Assembly (NCBI GenBank): GCA_964019415.1
Contig: OZ025883.1
Span: 4,195,586-4,259,585, forward strand
Reading direction: 5' to 3'
Length of the DNA: 64,000 nt
Origin: Ianthella basta
Taxonomy: Eukaryota > Porifera > Demospongiae > Verongiida > Ianthellidae
Made by a program: the position numbers and the translations under genes. Under the pieces are notes generated by a model that was not told where the DNA came from, ran no database searches, and saw nothing but the letters and a program-made list of their open reading frames with translations. Positions within the stretch are counted from its first letter, which is position 1; every line of letters begins with the position of its first letter. Shown here piece after piece: positions 46,930 to 58,906 of the stretch.

Positions 46930-48470
46930 AGTGTGCATTAATAGCACAATGTAAGGAGTGAAGCATATGGACCATAAAGTCATGTAATCGCATTATATAA
47001 CCTCATCTCCCTTCCATTATTATTCACTAATAATAATTATTAATAGTGTTTGATTAACATTTACATCTCCATACAGCTACCTTGTTTAGAGATTGTGATG
47101 TCAAGTAGTGTTGTACTTTAATCAAAGCACTGCACATAAATAATTCTTCATCTTGTGATTCAAGCGATCACATGATGCACAGACACTCATAAGTTAGTTA
47201 AATGCCTTCTTCTGTGCAGCAGTGACTCTCCATATCTAACTGCATCTAAAATTGTCTAACTGCATGGTGGTTGATTCATAGCCACAACCTACATATATAA
47301 TTATGTGTATACTGAGTGTTTATGATAATGTCTGGATGTTGAGATCTGCCATAACGTGCCTTAATTGGTAGTGCAGTTAATCAGTCCATCTAGCCTAGTA
47401 TGCTAGACCCTCTCTACCATTCCAAGTGCCCACCATCCAAGTGTACACCATCATTGAGGGTATGGTATATGCGAATGATCTGCAACAACTAATAAAACAG
47501 TATTCACCACATTAATATTACTCATCCGCTGCATGAACAAAGTCATGTAACTATACTTATTTAGTACACTTATTATGTCCATAACAGTATGTTTGAACAT
47601 GAATGAATATCTAAACGTCCAAGCACTAGCTACTGTACTTCAATCAATTCCTTGCAGTACAATTGTATCACACCAGTCTTGAATGTTCCAAGCACATTAT
47701 ATAATGCTGCTGGCTTGATATAAGCTGAGAACATAACCTAGCAACTAAAACATGGTGTGTTATTCAGCTCAACAACGTGCAGGAACCTGGGCACCCATAG
47801 GGGAGCACACATTCATGGATCTATGCCACTGCAAATGTTAAGGTCTGCACTTCAGAATCTATACAACATAAAATATAGGAAAGAAGTACTATGTTTTTAC
47901 CATGCAATTTACCATGTATACGCCTTATTAACTACTTTTTGTGCATACTGAGAATCAGAATGGTAAGGCCTGAGAATCAAGACCACCTCGAAGATCCTGA
48001 CTGAATCCTCAGTGGTCTGCCCACTAAGGCAGTTAAACAATTGTAATAATGAAAGTAAAGTTGACACACATTTTCTGGAAGTCTGCATCAATAGGTTGTC
48101 TAAACAACTGTATACAATAAAACAGAATGAAGCACTCTCCACACATCACCAGTGCCATACAGCAGCACCATACACCCTACAGCTAAAAGCTATCTCAGCA
48201 TTCGGGACAAACAGTGCACTCCTCAACAAAAGCAGACGGCCAAGCCTTTCATCAGAAGGAACAGATAAAAAGTAAGCGAAACTTCATACATATAATTATT
48301 AACAAAACAAGCTAATGCCCATAATGCCTGAAGCACATCTAAATAAATAAAACAAACACAATTACTGAATTTTAAATGTATGTAAGTGTCACAGTTACTA
48401 TACCAACAAAATGAATGCAATGCATTGAGGTTGTGATACAGCAGTTCACAGCACAACAATGCTAAGTAAG
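46814..48470. other. Intergenic region, no gene seen
   Basis: Contains a short (TG)n run at about 46889-46926. It is otherwise AT-rich with no supported exon, lying between the 3' ends of two convergent genes. Confidence 0.55.
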
Positions 48471-49474
48471 TCAAGTCTTTAGACTAGTTGCAGAGATAGC
48501 TATTGATTTGATGTGCTTGCCAGGCACCACTGCCATTGTTAGGATTCGCTTCAGGTAGTCCACAGTTTGGCTCTCTGAGAGGAGTACATTACAAAATGTA
48601 AATATCTGCAATATGACATATTCATGGAGTACCAACCATATTTGGGGAAAGCTGCTAGCTACACTAGTACATTAGCAAGTAGTCTATTGATTTCCCTTAT
48701 GTAAGTTAAATATCCCTGGAGTCAAGGGCAGCAGAAAGGGGGGGGGGGGGGGGGGAGGGGTAGGGTACTAGAGCCACACAATAATTATTGCTCAAGAGAA
48801 GAATGGCTACACGCCTGATTGGATTAGCCACCAAGCTGCCCCACAAAAGGCATCATGTTCTTTCGCTACTGCCTGGAGTAATAGTACAACGATTAATATT
48901 GATGTAAAAGCTATAAATTTGTCACTTTTGGTTGGTGGAGTTACAGCCCAAGTGACAGAAAGATATGGTTGGTAGTTTACAGCATTCTTTCATGAGTCAT
49001 TGACACCCTAGGCACTGTCTTGTCTGTCTACACAACAGTCTCACTGATTGTCTGGTTGGGCAGATCAGTAACACATAATCTAAGCTAAAATCTAAATCGA
49101 TGACGTCAGTTTGTAAAAACGGAGGGATGAAGCGGTCTGGCTACGTGAGTCTAGTGGCCATCTAGGTGAGATTGTCAAGCTTGACGTACGTGGCCTGATC
49201 ACCTTTAACATGTTTCCTCCGAGCCTGAAAGTGAATACCACACAGGCAACCAAAATTCCTTTTAACAGATGCCTTCTCTTACTCCAGTTGTCTCACCGGT
49301 TTCATGGCCTTCCTTCGTCCTTGGTATGCTTTCCTCACAGTTTCCCAAGACAATGTTCATATCTCTGTCGGTGCACAGGAGATCCCCAACGACAAACCTT
49401 CCGTCAGATAATTCAACTCGTAGCCGCTTGTTCAGGAAGCCTCGCAGGGTCTCACGCTCATGATCGGTCACGAC
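48471..49474 (-). CDS. NAA38: NAA38/LSMD1 homologue, body of the gene
   Basis: Two minus-strand exons, 49474-49297 and 48574-48471, joined in phase 1 (GAAACCG|GTGAGA ... CTCTCAG|AGAGCC). The first has the Sm1-like LSM segment LRVELSDGRFVVGDLLCTDR followed by DMNIVLGNCEE; the second has Sm2-like RILTMAVVPGKHIKSIAI and stops at 48471-48473. CTDRD-N-x-(I/V)-L-G plus VPG-x-H-I-x-S-I is diagnostic of NAA38, the LSM-fold auxiliary subunit of the NatC N-terminal acetyltransferase, which acts on ribosomes. The length, just under 100 residues, is shorter than in vertebrates because of a short N-terminus. No ATG is in frame upstream at this place: the start lies beyond a 2 kb transposon, at 51511. Confidence 0.9.
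48738..48755. repeat. G18 homopolymer
   Basis: Run of 18 G followed by AGGGG, in the region of the NAA38 intron. Confidence 0.95.
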
Positions 49475-51487
49475 TAGTCTCGTTCCCAGCCCACCACTTC
49501 CGCTAACAAAATGGCCGCGGAAAAGGTGGTCTGGTATCAGGGGGGGTCGGTCAAGGTCACGTGTGTCCGCAAAATGGCCGACGCGGCTGCTCTTTACTGT
49601 GTATTTTACCTATACAAGCAAAGAGCAGATATATTTCGAGAAACACGTCGCATCGCTTGTTTCTTTGCTTCTGAGCACACAGTTGGACAAGGGCTATCAG
49701 AAAATGTACCCTTCCCCGCCCTTCCCCAGCATCTAGGTAGGTTTTGCGAGCATTTTCCAACACCGGTGTACGAGTGTTCGCTGCTGCTGGCTACGAGGCA
49801 GATGAAGCCTAATCTGGAGTACTGAACAAGTGCTCCTGTGGAAGTGACTCTTTAAAAGCTGGTAGCGAGTCCTCATTGATCACTTCAGGACTGCAAGACT
49901 GATAGGTTGACTGCTTCTGCAATGGGAGTGCAACCGGCAGCCACGTCCTTGCAATCGTCTTGGTTCTGTACACGATTTGTCACATTCTATAGCAGGGATG
50001 CTAAAATGGCCTAAGCGTGGTGGCAATCCTCAGGAAACGCTGCGATAACTTGCAAAACTAAATCGTGAAAGCGGTCAGACAATTAAGCCCAATCCACCGT
50101 ACATATGGCTCCTTGGCTACGTACGTACGGGTCATACCAGTGGCGCGAATGCAGTACAAGGCCCTGCCATGGCTCAGGGTATGCACATTCGGCCTTGGAG
50201 CACAGTCGGCTAACATATGGATACGCGATTGGAATGTCAGGAATGCAATTATTGAGGTGCTGGTATTGCGCAATCCCAGGACTTGTCCGACCCCCCTGGT
50301 CTGGTATCTTTGGGCCGATTCCTTGATTCTCGCCATCCCAAATAATTCTGGCCAATCAGATCGCTGATTGGTCACGTGTCTGCTGAAAACCACGCACGAA
50401 CCTCGTACGTGAAGCTGAATAGCGAGGAGTCTCAAAGTGTAAGCTTTCTTTCTTGGATTATGGATAGTCCACGATTGGGATCCAGTTCTGTGGCATATTC
50501 AGGATCCATAAAAGAACGTTTGAGAGTCATCTTCCGTATCTTCACGTACGAGGCTCACGCGTGGTTTCGTAAGCACGTGATCAAGCGGCGATCTGATTGG
50601 CCAAAAGTATTCGAGATACGTCGAGGCGAGCCAAGGAATGGGCCCAAAGATACCAGACCACCTTTTCCGCAGCCATTTTGTTAGCGGAAGTGGTGGGCTG
50701 GGAACAGGGGGGGTCGGTCAAGGTCACGTGTGTCCGCAAAATGGCCGACGCGGCTGCTCTTTACTGTGTATTTTACCTATACTAGCTAAGAGCAGACATA
50801 TTTCGAGAAACACGTCGCATCGCTTGTTTCTTTGCTTCTGAGCACACAGTTGGACAAGGGCTATCAGAAAATGGACCCTTCCCCGCCCTTCCCCAGCATC
50901 TAGGTAGGTTTTTCGAGCATTTTCCAACACCGGTGTACGAGTGTTCGCTGATGCTGGCTACGAGGCAGATGGAGCCTAATCTGGAGTACTGAGCAAGTGC
51001 TCCTGTGGAAGTGACTCCTTAGAAGCTGGTAGCGAGTCCTCATTGATCACTTCAGGACTGCAAGACTGATAGGTTGACTGCTTCTGCAATCATGAATGGG
51101 AGTGCAATCGGCAGTCACGTCCTTGCAATCGTCTTAGTTCTGTACACGATTTGTCACATTTGATAGCAGGGATGCTAGAAATGGCTTGAGCGTGCTGGCA
51201 ATCCTCAAGAAACGCTGTGATAACTTGCAAAACTAAATCGTGAAAGCGGTCAGACAATTAAGCCCAATCCACCGTATGGCTCCTTGGCTACGTACGTACG
51301 GGTCATACCAGGGGCGCGAATGCAGTACAAGGCCCTGCCATGGCTCAGGGTATGCACATTCGGCCTTGGAGCACAGTCAGCTAACATATGGAGACGCGAT
51401 TGGAATGTCAGGAATGCAATTATTGAGGTGCTTGTATTGCGCAATCCCAGGACCTTGTCCGACCCCCCCTGGGCTGGGAACGAGCTA
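49475..51487. mobile_element. 2.0 kb foldback/MULE-like DNA transposon splitting NAA38
   Basis: Flanked by a perfect 9-bp direct repeat GGTCACGAC (49466-49474 and 51488-51496). The ends are inverted: TAGTCTCGTTCCCAGCCCA left and, on the other strand from the right, TAGCTCGTTCCCAGCCCA. The interior is built from a direct duplication (about 49545-50290 with about 50712-51465) around a large inverted repeat (about 50296-50445 with 50515-50668). Several open frames occur but are shadows of the repeats; no transposase motif is seen, so it is non-autonomous. A 9-bp target duplication is typical of Mutator-like elements. Confidence 0.85.
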
Positions 51488-51511
51488 GGTCACGACATCT
51501 TTGTCAGCCAT
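51488..51511 (-). CDS. NAA38: Severed first eight codons of NAA38
   Basis: ATG at 51511 followed by ADKDVVT, then the transposon supplies an immediate TAG. VVT is encoded by the target duplication, and the same three codons stand at 49474-49466 followed by DHERETLRG. Excising the element with one duplication copy would restore one continuous frame. Confidence 0.85.
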
Positions 51512-52347
51512 TTTATTAAGTTGCGCAACTGTCATGCATGGGCGCGCACTGAACGAGTGTACACAACAAACGGTTTTCTCAGAGACAAATTAATAATGAA
51601 TTTAAAGCTCTAATAGCCGAAGGTATTATGGAGAATGCAGGTGCAATTTGTCATCACTGATAGGAGTAAAGTGCCAAGGATCATCATGTGTCTGGGAGTG
51701 GACAGCAAGCCAGACCGAGCTCTACGTGTGTAGCTAGCTAGCTAGCTATGATGTTTATTTGTAAGAGTTGTGTACCATGTGACTATATCTCTTAGAAAAT
51801 AGCATCTACTGAAACAATTAGGAATTAGCATCTTGAGAAGTTGCTACTTTCCTTCTATCTAGCTAGCTAACTTTGTGTTGACTAGGAAGAAAACACCCCA
51901 TCAAAATTTATTATCAGTATTGCACAAAGTGAGGAGAGCATGACCAGAGGGCCTACATTCATAATGGCATTGGGCATTGGGTGATGTGTGAAACAGAATT
52001 TCTGTATTGGTTTGCACTGTGGAATATAGCTGACCAGTACAGCACCATGTATGGCAAGGTACAAACCTTCATTCACATATTCACATGAAAATAGGTTGAG
52101 CGTGCAAGTCTGAAGAAGACCCCACTTGCACCCTCACACACACCCACATATTAGCTATACGTGCATACGTAGTCTTGCATTACTGTATGCTGCAAAATTA
52201 ATCTCATGAAATTTGCGAATGGTCTAAATTCGTGAATATTTCTATCATGAACATTTATGTACACAATAATAGGCATGGTATAATACTAATCATATGCACT
52301 GTGATGCCATTGGAAGATGGTGGATTAGCAAACATCGACGGAAGTAC

Positions 52348-52406
52348 TAGTCTCATTCCCAGACCACTTCCACTCACCATTAATGTGTGGTCTAGGAACG
52401 AGACTA
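52348..52406. mobile_element. 59-bp MITE of the same family as the NAA38 insertion
   Basis: Begins TAGTCTCATTCCCAGACCAC and ends GTGGTCTAGGAACGAGACTA, its inverted copy, with almost no interior. The flanks CGGAAGTAC and TGGAAGCAC form a decayed 9-bp target duplication (7 of 9 match). Confidence 0.8.
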
Positions 52407-52898
52407 TGGAAGCACTTGCAATTGTTTGCTCGATTATAGTAGCTCACACTCCCAATATATATGGGTCATAGAAACCTTTAGTTGTCAATGTATTAGTCAA
52501 CTTCGCAAAATTTATTCCGTGAGTAATTCTGACCTCCCTCACAAAAGCCAGACGTTGATTTAAATTACATATTTAAATTTGTGATTGCATGCCCATATAG
52601 CTACTCATGTACTCATGCAGTATATATAGCTATAGATCATATTCTGCTTCATGGCATTCCTGGCATATAATTGCTCATCTGACTGTTATGTATAATATAC
52701 TCCATACCCAGCAAATGCAAAAGTTAATTCAATCCATTGTCAAGTGCCTGATTCAACTGGTTATGTATTCCAAACTGTAGAAACCAACGTTCTAGCTACA
52801 GTGTACACACTAATTATATAAGGCTCAACTACTTATGTATTATGTGATGTTGCTAAATTCCTAAGTTACCTAGAGCAGCTAGTACATAGCACTCTTGT

Positions 52899-53904
52899 CT
52901 ATGGGCTACAAGCTGCTGAGGGGAAATTGGAGTGCACAAAGTCATTTGCCAGTAGGTTGCTCTCTGGTCTGATTTTGTAGTTTTGCCAGTTGCCTTCAAT
53001 AATATCATGGCCCCCAATCCAGTCTCCAGCATAAATGCATGGTCCAGGGTGGCTGAATTTCCAGGTTAGCGGGAACCTTGTTCCTGCAATGGCCCTCTCT
53101 TTGGCAGTATTGGGATGAAACACAACCTCATACATTTGTCGTCCTGTGACCACTGACAAGTCATGACTACCACACTGACCTGTACCTGCTGACCTGTACA
53201 TGAAACACAAGTACTTAGATCACATTAACAACGAATTTTATTACATCACATTTTATTCATGTGTACAAATAAATACGCTCCCGCATGCAAATGCAAAATT
53301 GTATGCCCAAACATTTCATTAATTTTAGTCAGTGACTGATATAAGGCGTACGGTAGTACAATATACCTATATAATGTTATGACTAAATATGTAGCTATAG
53401 GTGGTAGTAGTGGTTGCAAGTGGTTGCTATATGCACAGTTGCAAGTTGTTAAAAGTTTGCTGTGATGTAAAATATTGCAGAACGTTTATGCCAGACTCAC
53501 CCAGAATGCCATGAGACTGTGATATAGTTTCTGACACATGAAGATAGGAGGTGGCTCTGATTAACTGCAGCTCTTGATGGAATGCAGGACACCTTGATGA
53601 CTGGGAAGAATCTCTTTGCGTCCTTTTGCCCTCAGATCATCAGTGATTTATCTGTTGACTTAAGCTGAAATTGGTACTGACCAAACACTGAAGAGTCTGA
53701 ACTAGTGTTTACTCCATTGATTGTTGCAGAACATCGCTGGGCTGTAAACACTACTTTGGTGCACTGTGATGTACTATTGTCAAGCAGTGTAATGCCTACA
53801 GCTGATATGTGGAATGTGCTTATATACTGATACAGTACTGGACATTGACACTTATCCATGTATACAACAACAAGCTGAAAATAGGGCGCTACTTCCCAAA
53901 CATT
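52899..53904 (-). CDS. Unrecognised multi-exon gene (3' part)
   Basis: Three minus-strand exons with agreeing phases: 53904-53682 (acceptor TTGCTACAG, phase 0 in, phase 1 out), 53630-53501 (phase 1 in, phase 2 out, donor TCTGG|GTGAGT), and about 53203-52899 (acceptor TCATGTACAG, phase 2 in, stop at 52899). The first intron would be only 51 nt. Segments include YFQLVVVYMDKCQCPVLYQY, VSCIPSRAAVNQSHLLSSC and YEVVFHPNTAKERAIAGTRF with GPCIYAGDWIGGHDIIEG. Several cysteines and hydrophobic beta-like stretches suggest an extracellular protein. I recognise no family. The 5' exons were not identified. Confidence 0.5.
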
Positions 53905-54054
53905 CTGTAGCAAATGTACATTCTCTCATGACAATGTGCTTGCAATACTCGTATTGAAGTACAGTTGCCATATTGCTATTTTAATTTGGGTAACTTGATT
54001 CTACTCATGTAGCTAGCTAGCTAGCTATGGTCAGTGTTAGGGATCTGGTGACTG

Positions 54055-54200
54055 TTTGATGAGTAGGTGAGACTTGTCCAGTGCACACAGCAGGTCACTC
54101 ACACCTCTGTTAAGCATAACATAACATGATGGGTTGTGTACAGTCCCTTTGCGGTGACAGGGAGAGAGCTGAACAGTGACAGGGTGAAAACTTCAGTGTT
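54055..54200. repeat. Segmental repeat S2, copy 2
   Basis: Matches 2545-2720 and 62335-62530 (GAGTAGGTGAGACTTGTCCA and GACAGGGAGAGAGCTGAACA landmarks). Confidence 0.7.
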
Positions 54201-54377
54201 TTCCGGGTCACCCTACAGTGCGGATCATTACATTGTGTATGTGTATAAATTCGCTATGCTTGTCACGTGATACGTGGCCAACATCCTCCGGACATAGATT
54301 TTTCCTCATCTGTGCTCTGGGAGGCAGCTGTACCTATATCCACCCCTTGATCTGTACAGCGCACCGAACTCTTGGGA

Positions 54378-54405
54378 ATGGATCCGTACTATTTAACTGA
54401 TGAAG
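54378..54405 (+). CDS. First coding exon of gene B (second repeat gene), candidate
   Basis: ATG followed by eight codons (MDPYYLTDE) and a consensus donor GATGAAG|GTGAGC in phase 1. Splicing to the 171-nt exon at 55821 gives a protein whose first repeat starts directly after residue 9. That would place the 57-residue repeats at the very N-terminus. The phase match and donor quality support it; no second evidence is available. Confidence 0.55.
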
Positions 54406-54814
54406 GTGAGCAAGTACAATGTTTAAAGTGGTTACCGAATCTCGATGATTTCGAATGTGTGACTGACCGTCATCCCAGCACTGCCACCGGACCTGACAGC
54501 TACCCAGGCCGTCTGTGATATTAGCTAGTGGTTGACCTAACTTGATATGAGGGTAGATTGTTCTAAAGGTACAGTCATTCAAGTTCATCGCACTAACCAA
54601 GAGGTTCTCAGTTATTCGTTTCGGTAGCTGGTCGGCTACTTTCATCACGGTCATTCTGTTTTTAACATGATCAGAGGATTCGTCTTGGTCAGAGCGGCCC
54701 TCGCAGTCATGTACACCCCACCAGAGCGAAGCAGTGCTACTAGAGTATAGGCACCCAAAACAACACGTTCTGATCTTAACTATGCCAGCGCATTCCTGCG
54801 TAGTACGTATAACG

Positions 54815-55190
54815 TGGTATGTGCTAGGGTTAGAGGAGACGACGGTGAGTGGGCAGTAAATGTGTCCCAATGGGTTCGCCATTCACCATCTCATCAACTG
54901 TGCGACGTTCTCTAGAATCCATCTAAGTAAAGTAACGAAGTAAAGGACTAAGGATGATTTGGTTATATTGACTATGTAGCCTACACTGTGATAGTTTACA
55001 TCGCACCTCTCCAATGCACTCACCTGCAGTAGCCCAGTTGGCTAGTCACCCTGGTGAATGCGATAGATAGATTCTGCTGTATTATGAATCTCATGCTTTA
55101 AATGAATATTCAGACAGATGTGTGTGTGTGGTATGATAGTCAGCTGATTGGTATGACTTTCGTAAGCAAATGCCAGAGCTACTTACACCT
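54815..55190. repeat. Segmental repeat S3, copy 1
   Basis: Matches 63085-63420 (AGAATCCATCTAAGTAAAGTA and AAAGGACTAAGGATGATTTG landmarks, then the AATATTCAGACAGATGTGTG block). It lies upstream of a 171-nt exon in both places. Confidence 0.8.
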
Positions 55191-55820
55191 GTGTTGAATG
55201 TGTTTCTTGTGTGTCCATTCGTTCTACAGTTAACTGTAGTTGCATGTTATTGCTGCATCCTGTTCCAACTTTGGTTGGTTTCATGTCATAACAATTGTGT
55301 CCACAAGTTGTAGTGAGATACAACAACCAACTGTCACTTGCACAAGAGCGCAACCTTTGACCTCTTGACCGTGTGTCCAGCTGTGCACTGTATGGTGCTA
55401 CCTGAATTGGGTTGCTGCATCCCACTCCAACTTGTACCATGTTGGTCTACATCCTCAAGCTCTTCATCTTGTGCTAGTGGTGTTCTTCTACCATCAACTA
55501 ACACATACTCCACTTTCACCCGTGGTGGTCCTTTCCTTCTGTACTTCAACAGGTGTCAGTTACTGCTACATATCCCTGCTTCCTTTCACAGGCACTGATG
55601 TGCAGTACCTAGATAGGTGTACATAGTACATACATAGATTGTGTTCTGATGTTGTGTATAATTGGAAAACCCATTCATATATATGCAAGACAATACCCAC
55701 CCCACATTCCCCATTCCATTCCTGTCATTCATGGTGTTGCAAGTCCCATTGTATATTTCTCTGTCTTGTGTTGCTAATGTGTGATTGTCCTCCTTGTTCC
55801 TCCTCTCTTCTCTCCCCCAG

Positions 55821-55991
55821 TTCTTGCTGAGTTACAACAGGGTAATCTCATCACAAGTGACGAGTGTAAGCGACTGTCTGAAGTCTGGCAGGTGCACAAT
55901 GTACTACGAGTCAAAACTCCTACCACCAAGTCCAGAAGTGCTGAGATTCTGCTGAAGCATGGATATCAGGAAGAATCTGCATTCCTTTCAG
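55821..55991 (+). CDS. 57-residue repeat exon (gene B, repeat 1)
   Basis: 171 nt, phase 1-1, between TCTTCTCTCCCCCAG and TTTCAG|GTAAAC. The product opens VLAELQQGNLITSDECKRL and ends AEILLKHGYQEESAFLSG. It is nearly identical in its outer parts to the exon at 63440, with the centre most different. With the first exon at 54378 it begins a second gene of this family. Confidence 0.8.
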
Positions 55992-58706
55992 GTAAACACC
56001 TGTACAGTATTCCTCAGCTGTTCTCCTGTGTTGCTTAATGCAGTGGACCTACATACATGCGTAGTTGTCTAGTCCACTTCCAGACATCACCCCACACTCA
56101 TCATGTATGGAGCCGCTGTGTGTCCACAGTCACATCTCAGTCCCCACACTGTCGTATTGACATAATACATATAGTGTCTGAGCATATGAGCGTGTTTGTG
56201 TTGCTGCATTAGTGCTTGCTGGTGTGTGAATCAGTGATGAGGGTGTATCAGTAGGTAGAGGTGTGTGTGTTGGTAGGAAAAGGAGTGTGTGTTGGTAGGT
56301 GTGGAGGGGTGTTTAGGTATAATTAGATGGGTGTGTGGTAGTTGAGTCAAGTGTTGATACTATAAATGTAACAATATTGCCTTGGAATCTTTCACTATAA
56401 TTGCGGGCACTGTTACTTCGCGATAGTATAGTCCATGAATTGCACAATGCAGTGACTTCCGGCCAGTTTGTAGAGACAATTTTTGGATGAGTCCACTAGA
56501 AAGACTTTGTGTAATGTGCCTGCATGACAATGTTTCCATGCCACTATCTCATCTGTACGTAAAAATGGTTGTGTGGTTAAATTTCTTACCCACAAAATGT
56601 TTTCCATTTCCAGTGTCTATTGATCTTATTTCATGTGGCAGCAGCTTGTGTCAGGGGCTGGTTGTCCATAAACTGGGTTTCTAGCCACAAGTATGCATCG
56701 CTTTGAGAGGGTGTTGTGTTCGGGTGGTGGAACACAATTGTGGGTTGATTCATATGTTGATTGTGGAATTATGCATATATGTATATAACTGTGCCTGTGG
56801 ATGTTCACTTTTGCCTTTAGATACTTGTGCCATGAGATCAGTGTAAACAGCTAGTCCTCAACATATCCAATAGTGTGTAATGATAAAATAGTGTTCTGGT
56901 GTAGCACTGTGATTGAATTAATGAGTTTTTAAGTGTGAAAGCACATGACAGATATGGTCAGAATTGGGACTTGGTCCCTCACCTCCCTCTCGCTGCCATT
57001 TAGTTGGCATGTATAGTCTCTCTTTGAAGGGGATCTTGGTGTTTCTACCACGTTTCAACAGTAAGCAGTAGGCGCCCACTTGGAGACCCACCATCACACA
57101 CTTTGTACAGTGTAGCCAAATTGTCATGGCCATCTCCCCAGGCATCACTCCACACTTATCATGTAGAGGCTTTGTCTGTCCACAGCGACATCTTGAGTGC
57201 CACGGTTCTGTTTGCTTACATATGTATATATGTAGAGTTTCACTATTCTAACAAATTGGTATTGTGCTCTTGCTGTCCACTTGAAATGATCATAGAGTGA
57301 TCTGGCTGTGTGAGACTAGTATAAACCAATGTTCTACTTCGTCAATCCCCAGCTCTTCTGTCAGATTGGTTTTTGTGTAGTAAAATTTCTATTATTTACA
57401 CCTCACACAAGTTTGATGTATATAAGCATATCCACCTGAGGCCGTAGCAAAGACTTATCAGCCAATTGGGCAGTAAGCTATGCAATAATACAAATGAGTA
57501 GGTTTATGTGATTGTGTTGGTAAGTAGGTATGAGTGCATGGGTAGGTGTTGCTACGTATATGTGTCATTATGTACACGGCACAGCAGCTTGTGTTGTGAT
57601 TCTGCTTAGCTGAGAAGTGGCTTACTGGCCACAAATGTGCAAAAGTACTTGACAGAGGGTGTTGTGTTGTGGTGATGGCGACACGATTGTGGGCTGATGT
57701 AACATGGTAATTGTAGAATGGACTACTCTGTCTGTGGAGGTATATGTCCATTTTGTTGTGCAATGTGATCGTTATAATGGTCTAAGATAGACCTTGTGTT
57801 ATCATGCTGTGTGTAATGATATTCATGGTGTTCTAGTGTGGCACAGTGACTGAAGTTATGTGTGAGTGATAGCACAGGACAGGTTGTCAGAAAGTGAACT
57901 TAATTGGTCTTCCACCTCCTCGCAGCCTTAAGTGTCATAATCTCAGGGATCTTAGTGCACCTGCCAGTATCAATGGCCAACAGTAGGCTCCCACTAGAGA
58001 CCCACCAACACACGAATGTCTCCCACTGCTCTTGTATTCATAGCATTATCCTCTCAGGCCCAGTGGAACTGTTCCCAAACTTTCTATCCCTTATCTGGTT
58101 TTATTATTTAGTTGTAGTTAGAATTTAATGCAGGAAGATAAGTGTATGTTGATATAGCTATCTCATGTCTCCAAGTGAAGAGATATTGATGCATTTGGGT
58201 TTACGCCTATATAGACCGCTAGTCATTAGATTATATTGGAATGAACAGAACTGAATATATCATGGGCACAGTGAAACGTGTCTAAGACAGCCACCTGTGG
58301 GTCAGTTATAATTGGCTTTTATGGAGTGGTGGATGCAAAATAAAGTGTGTAGGCTGCAATGTTGTGTTAGTGTGATTTGGTGTCGGGAACTGATTGCTTT
58401 AGAGAGGTGGCTGCCTTATGCATGCAGTGACAGTCTTAGACAGGTTCCAATGTGTGGACATGCTGCACCCTCCCTGCTCCAATTCCATGGCATGAATGAG
58501 GTATGTGTGTGCAAGATTAAGAGGGAGCCTGCCAAAATTGACTGCTTGCATTCATCACACATTGCATTGAACTCCTTTTGTGTACATGGCATGTATGTGC
58601 AGGTGTGCATGCATGATTGTGTGTCCGATACTGTATATGATGTGATTCCAGTATTCTGGGGAAATGCACATAAGTACCGGTATCATCACTATGTTGAGAA
58701 ACTATG
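55992..58706. other. Intron of gene B, no further exon seen
   Basis: Contains G/T-rich low-complexity DNA (56220-56340), an internal duplication of about 150 bp (landmark GTGTTGTGTT...GTGG near 56712 and 57661), and one MITE at 58269-58452. No compatible exon was found. Confidence 0.5.
58269..58452. mobile_element. Mariner-type MITE
   Basis: CAGTGAAACGTGTCTAAGACAG at the left; AGAGGTGGCTGCC and CTTAGACAGGTTCCAATG at the right in inverted sense. Related to the element at 40349 and, in its ends, to 25591. Confidence 0.65.
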
Positions 58707-58767
58707 TACTGTACTGAATAAAAGTAATAACCCGGCGAATCGCAGACAACATGCGAGTAAGAAAAGT

Positions 58768-58800
58768 ACTCGTGCGAGTAAAGAAATTACTCGTACGAGT
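58768..58800 (+). promoter_or_regulatory. Left subterminal palindrome pair
   Basis: ACTCGTGCGAGT, nine bases, ACTCGTACGAGT. A third half-site ACTCGC follows at 58810. The same pair in the same order and spacing stands in inverted orientation at the right end (62152-62184). It is probably a binding site for the transposase or the BEN protein, close upstream of the BEN gene. Confidence 0.7.
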
Positions 58801-58906
58801 GTGGAATGTACTCGCAATTTAGCACCCTATTACATGCCTCTGAACGTGAGAAACTGCCTTCATCAGAACGTGCGAAAGAGTGTTTTGCAGAGAAGAACAA
58901 TCTGAG

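Noticed and set aside
49511-51613. Several repeated 60-125-residue frames (for example two near-identical 68-residue ones at 49557-49763 and 50724-50930)
   Set aside because: They are duplicated because the transposon interior is duplicated; frames occur on both strands and match no domain.
54334-54882. 182-residue minus-strand open frame beginning MANPLGHIYC
   Set aside because: It overlaps the likely first exon and promoter of gene B on the other strand. The homologous block at 63060 does not keep the frame, there is no recognisable domain, and a stop precedes the only good donor. Possible antisense gene, but not supported.
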